DNA of 64,000 bases, taken from the NCBI RefSeq assembly GCF_901472535.1, contig NZ_LR590470.1, forward strand, positions 2,480,001 to 2,544,000, given 5' to 3'. Source of the stretch: Sphingobacterium daejeonense (lineage in GTDB: Bacteria; Bacteroidota; Bacteroidia; Sphingobacteriales; Sphingobacteriaceae). The notes below the pieces were generated by a model. It was not told where the DNA came from, did no database searches, and saw nothing but the letters and a program-made list of their open reading frames with translations. Positions 60,408 through 64,000 of the stretch are shown piece by piece; position 1 is the first letter of the stretch, and each line of letters begins with the position of its first letter. The translations under genes and the position numbers were made by a program.

Positions 60408-61026
60408 ATGGAACAGATATCTCTATTTAAAAGTGCGAGTCAAGCGATTGACTCATTGGATAATGGTGCGGAGTATTACAATATTTTCACAAAAGCGGAT
60501 GATGATTTGATTTCTCAGTCTGAGGTTTCCAAAGTGGCAGGAGTGAGGCTTCCAAAACAAAAAAGCTGTTCTATTTTTAAAATTGGCAATGTCCGCATTG
60601 ACCGAACGTGAGCAGCAGGAAATAGAAGGTAGATTTGATGACAGACTATCAGAAAACTTTACCAAATATAATCCAGAATTTGTGGAATCTGTTCAAGCTG
60701 TCGAAGCATTAAATCCCGGTACGGGAGTAATTATCACTGGAACTCCGAGAAAAATTGAAGGGGAAGGAGTTGTTTCAGGATATATTTCAATTCCTGTTAT
60801 AGATGTTTTTACCCTAATTCCAATCAGCGAAACTTATATTGTGTACGAAATTATAGATGAAGCCTCTGGAAACAGGGTTTTGGTAGCACATGATAAAGAT
60901 GCTGGCTTATTACCTGAAACTAAAATGAAAATTGCAGGCGTTGTCAAACAATTTCAGTTGGCACAGGAAGATGACAGCGAGTTTGAAAAATTTATTGAAG
61001 TAGATTATTTTGTTGAAACTATATAA
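60408..61026 (+). CDS. Conserved protein of unknown function, one frame break
   Basis: A 205-residue soluble protein once one extra T near 60569 is removed. The two halves then join as KSCLFLKLAMSALTEREQQE. The N-terminal part (LFKSASQAIDSLDNGAEYYN) is helical and the C-terminal part (GTGVIITGTPRKIEGEGVV and ISIPVIDVFTLIPISETYIV) is beta-rich. No signal peptide and no family recognised. It stands between the DinB-like gene and a strong terminator. Confidence 0.6.
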
Positions 61027-61032
61027 TAATCA

Positions 61033-61058
61033 AAGGGCTGCAAAAAAATGCAGCCCTT
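61033..61058. terminator. Bidirectional terminator between the unknown gene and the GH3 gene
   Basis: Arms AAGGGCTGCA (61033-61042) and TGCAGCCCTT (61049-61058) around six A, followed by a C and six T on plus. The genes on both sides converge on it. Confidence 0.8.
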
Positions 61059-61093
61059 CTTTTTTCATAGGTACTATATATTATGCAAGTTTG

Positions 61094-63376
61094 TTAATCT
61101 ATTAAATCAAATTCTGCCTCCTGAACATCTCTAGAGTTTGTTCCAATAAATACTTTGAATTTTCCAGGTTCAGAAATAAATTCCAATTGCTGATTATAAA
61201 ATTTTAAATCTTCTTCAGTTATAGTAAAAACTATATCTTTAGATTTACCTTTTTCAATAAACACTTTCTGAAATCCTTTGAGTTCTTTAATTGGTCTGGT
61301 TTGAGAACCAACCAGATCTTGAAGATAAAGCTGGACAACTTCCTCGCCATCATAATTTCCATTATTCCTTACGTTCACGGATATTTTCAGGCTATCGGCT
61401 TTTGTTATGCTATTCTTATCTAGTTTCAAATTCGAATAGGTAAAGTTTGTATAACTTAGACCATACCCGAAAGGATAGAGGGGTTCATTGTTCACATCGA
61501 GATAATTTGATCTGAACTTTTGGAACCAAGCATCTTTCCCTAATGGCCTACCTGTATTTTTCTGACTGTAATAAATTGGCAATTGACCTACATTTTGCGG
61601 AAATGTTGCCGGTAATTTTCCAGAAGGATTTACATCCCCAAATAATACATCAGCTACAGCTTTACCAGTTTCGGTTCCTCCAAACCATACATTCAGAATT
61701 GCTGGGACGTTTTCATTTTCCCAAGTTAGGGTAAGTGGCCTTCCGGCAAAAAGTACTAATACAACAGGTTTTCCTGTTTTCAAAAGTGCTTGTAAAAGTC
61801 GTTTTTGACTTTCTGGAATATTCAAATCGGTGCGGCTAGAACTTTCACCACTCATTTCCGAACTTTCACCTAAAGCAGCAATGATCACATCAGCATCTTT
61901 CGCTGTATTAATAGCTTCATCAATAATCTGCTGAGGGTCTCGGTCATCTCTAGGGATAGTGCGACCAAACATAGTTGAACGCTCTTGTAATGCAGCATCA
62001 TCTGTCAAGTTAGAACCAAGGTGAGTAACAATTTTCACCTTATTTCCCAAAGCTGATTTCATGCCATCCACCAAAGACATGGTGTTTGCCAACTCAGCAC
62101 TTACACTCCATGTTCCCGGCATATTGGCTCCAGTATTTGCCAATGGACCAATAACAGCTACTGTTCCCTGTTCTTTTAAAGGTAAAGTTTGATTATCATT
62201 TTTTAAGAGAACAAATGATTTACCAGCAGCTTCTCTTGCTAGTTTTAAGTGTTCTGGAGTTAATATCTCATTTTTGGCGCGTTCGTCACTGCAATATTTA
62301 AATGGATCGTCAAATAAACCAAGTCTGTATTTAGCTTCAAGAACATACCTACATGCTCTGTCTATTTCTTCTAGAGTTACTTTTCCTTCATCCAAGGATT
62401 TTTTTAATGTCGTCAGAAAGCCTTCACCAACCATGTCCATATCGACACCCGCTTTTAAGGAGAGTTCAGATACTTTCTGAAGGTCACCTAGGCCATGATC
62501 AATCAATTCATTGACAGCAGTATAATCTGTTACAACTAAACCATTAAATTTCCAATCATCCCTTAAAAGATCTGTCAGAAGCCAATGATTTGCCGTGGCA
62601 GGGATGCCATTAATATCATTGAAAGAAGTCATTATGGACAATGCACCTGCATCTAAAGCTGCTTTATAAGGTGGAAGATATTCATTGTACATTCTATGTA
62701 GGCTCATATCCGTGGTATGATAATCCCTACCTGCTTCTGCAGCACCATATAAGGCAAAATGTTTTACGCAAGCCATTAAGGTGTTGTTCTTGCTTAAATC
62801 ATCGCCTTGATAACCAATAACCATTTCTCGAGCAATTCTGGCGCTGAGGTAAGTGTCTTCTCCCGAACCTTCAGATATTCTTCCCCACCTTGCATCTCTG
62901 GAGATGTCAACCATAGGAGAGAAGGTCCAGTTCAGTCCATCCGCAGATGCTTCAATTGCAGCTACTCTTGCTGTTTTCTGGATCAATGGCATATCCCAGG
63001 TAGCAGCCAGTCCTAATGGAATCGGAAAAATAGTTTTATATCCATGGATAACGTCCATTCCAAATATAATCGGAATCTTTAACCTTGAATTATTAACTGC
63101 TAATTCTTGAGCTTTTCTGATTTTGGAAGGCGTGGTCATACTGAATATCCCACCGATATTTCCAGCTTTTATTTTTGACTCAACATCTGTTGACACAACT
63201 GATCCTGTGGTAGCTTCACCCGCAGTGACCAGATTCAACTGACCAATTTTTTCTTCTACAGTCATTTTACTCATTAAGTCATTGATGAATTGATTCATCT
63301 TCTGATTTTCTTGAGCATGACCTAAATTACTGCTTATTACTGCTGCTATGCAGAGTATATTTTTTAATAATTTCAT
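61094..63376 (-). CDS. Exported GH3 beta-glucosidase (BglX-like)
   Basis: A 760-residue periplasmic glycoside hydrolase of family 3. Signal peptide ends near NLGHAQ. The (beta/alpha)8 domain has KHFALYG at 205-211 and the nucleophile Asp284 in GLVVTDYTAVNEL. The second domain has VAVIGPLANTG and AALGESSEMSGESSSR, which carries the acid/base region, and a fibronectin-III-like C-terminal domain starts at YPFGYGLSYTNF. The length and arrangement match BglX. The next upstream gene encodes a glycoamylase-fold enzyme, so both probably process the same beta-glucan. The frame is intact. Confidence 0.92.
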   Translation of the reverse strand: MKLLKNILCIAAVISSNLGHAQENQKMNQFINDLMSKMTVEEKIGQLNLVTAGEATTGSVVSTDVESKIKAGNIGGIFSMTTPSKIRKAQELAVNNSRLKIPIIFGMDVIHGYKTIFPIPLGLAATWDMPLIQKTARVAAIEASADGLNWTFSPMVDISRDARWGRISEGSGEDTYLSARIAREMVIGYQGDDLSKNNTLMACVKHFALYGAAEAGRDYHTTDMSLHRMYNEYLPPYKAALDAGALSIMTSFNDINGIPATANHWLLTDLLRDDWKFNGLVVTDYTAVNELIDHGLGDLQKVSELSLKAGVDMDMVGEGFLTTLKKSLDEGKVTLEEIDRACRYVLEAKYRLGLFDDPFKYCSDERAKNEILTPEHLKLAREAAGKSFVLLKNDNQTLPLKEQGTVAVIGPLANTGANMPGTWSVSAELANTMSLVDGMKSALGNKVKIVTHLGSNLTDDAALQERSTMFGRTIPRDDRDPQQIIDEAINTAKDADVIIAALGESSEMSGESSSRTDLNIPESQKRLLQALLKTGKPVVLVLFAGRPLTLTWENENVPAILNVWFGGTETGKAVADVLFGDVNPSGKLPATFPQNVGQLPIYYSQKNTGRPLGKDAWFQKFRSNYLDVNNEPLYPFGYGLSYTNFTYSNLKLDKNSITKADSLKISVNVRNNGNYDGEEVVQLYLQDLVGSQTRPIKELKGFQKVFIEKGKSKDIVFTITEEDLKFYNQQLEFISEPGKFKVFIGTNSRDVQEAEFDLID

Positions 63377-63395
63377 TTATGATCAATTTTAACTC

Positions 63396-64000
63396 TTATT
63401 TCAAATTGGGGCTTTGAAATCCTAATTTTTTGAGACCATCTTGAATTTCTGGAGCTTGCATAAAAAGGTTCCAAATCAACCCTGACCTGTAGTTTTCCAT
63501 CATGACAACAATAGGACCTTGGTCTATTGCCAAATAACGCTGAGGATACCAATTTTCTGTTTCACTGAAAGCATCATAAAATCCATATTTTCCCCATACT
63601 TTGTCTCCCAAATGATTAAATAGATACCTTGCAAATGAAAGGCTTTCCTTTGGTGTATAAGGGATGGATGATAATGCAGCTGTTGGGCTAATTACAGATT
63701 TGTCATTGTCGGGGTGATGTGCATCATAACCCGTGATGGAATATGAAGCAGTAAGCCCCCAAGCTTTATCAGCTCCATAGCCTTTAAATTTTCTTGGGTT
63801 ATCCTCTGCATAGGCAATATTAATCCTCGCATGATTTTCAACTACTTGACCATAATCAACATATTGATCTTTTAATCCTATTGGATTTAATCCCAAGAAG
63901 GAATAATGAGCCCAAAATAATGGACCAACTTGGCCTTCTTTGGCATTATGCTTTGATCCCGATTGGGATTTCGAATTTTTTTAGATCTGATTTTATCTTA
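63396..64000 (-). CDS. Glycoamylase-fold (GH144-like) glycosidase, C-terminal part, cut by the window end
   Basis: Only the C-terminal ~200 residues are in the window. Conserved stretches are EGQVGPLFWAHYSFLGLNP, NHARINIAYAEDNPRKFKGY, WGLTASYSITGYDAHHP, SPTAALSSIPYTP and the end YLAIDQGPIVVMMENYRSG. The frame is open from the stop at 63396 to about 63970, where a seven-base A/T run shifts it. The fold (PF10091) contains endo-beta-1,2-glucanases (GH144) and similar enzymes. The gene lies 19 bases from the GH3 start on the same strand, a unit for glucan breakdown. Confidence 0.78.

Overview
This is a low-GC window from a member of the Bacteroidota, most likely the family Sphingobacteriaceae (a Sphingobacterium or Pedobacter relative). 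That is inferred from gene content: a Porin_O_P porin, DUF3098 and DUF4294 proteins, BshB1/BstA bacillithiol genes, ECF sigma/FecR/TonB-receptor signalling cassettes, the ligase-associated helicase/PdeM pair, and -7 promoter elements of the TAnnTTTG type. No species name can be read from the sequence.

Layout. 1-10 kb is mostly housekeeping genes on the minus strand: aguB-aguA-porin, an exonuclease/GIY-YIG fusion, asnA, pabB and purA, with dinB on plus. 10-19.3 kb holds fur and relA/spoT, then DUF4294, a glutathione peroxidase and bshB1 on plus, then ribF, truB, uppP, a DUF3098 protein and ftsX on minus. 19.4-23.7 kb holds leuS and an S41 protease. 24.1-39.9 kb holds two tandem, diverged copies of one cassette: ECF sigma factor, FecR anti-sigma factor, STN-domain TonB receptor, beta-helix lipoprotein and small lipoprotein. 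Each cassette looks like a self-contained FecIRA-type surface-signalling unit. 40-52 kb holds a bestrophin, GH25 lysozyme, thioredoxin, CNNM/CBS protein, sugar-kinase-like protein, CBM9-like protein, FMN reductase, Lhr-like helicase with PdeM, and a GH130 enzyme with an MFS sugar porter. 52-53.6 kb holds a RAYT (Y1, IS200-like REP transposase) between two arrays of REP-type palindromes. 53.6-61 kb is accessory: small unknown genes, an orphan HsdR-N nuclease, tRNA-Ser, an HTH-DUF6922/AbiEii toxin-antitoxin pair, a TPR protein and BstA. 61-64 kb holds a GH3 enzyme and a glycoamylase-fold enzyme, which may degrade beta-glucan together.

The most interesting system is the RAYT with its palindromes. 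The same asymmetric, GCC-tagged palindrome family occurs near 17.1, 23.8 and 51.9 kb and, as seven 117-118 bp units of inverted palindromes, at 52.7-53.6 kb. A second repeat class, arrays of 7- to 11-bp units, sits at the ends of genes and in two cases supplies the stop codon.

Quality caveat. About 60 frame breaks affect 20-odd genes, including leuS, ftsX, ribF and relA. Nearly all are one-base changes in homopolymer runs, and where I summed the corrections the reading frame closed exactly. I treat these genes as intact but mis-sequenced, and give the reconstructed span as one CDS.
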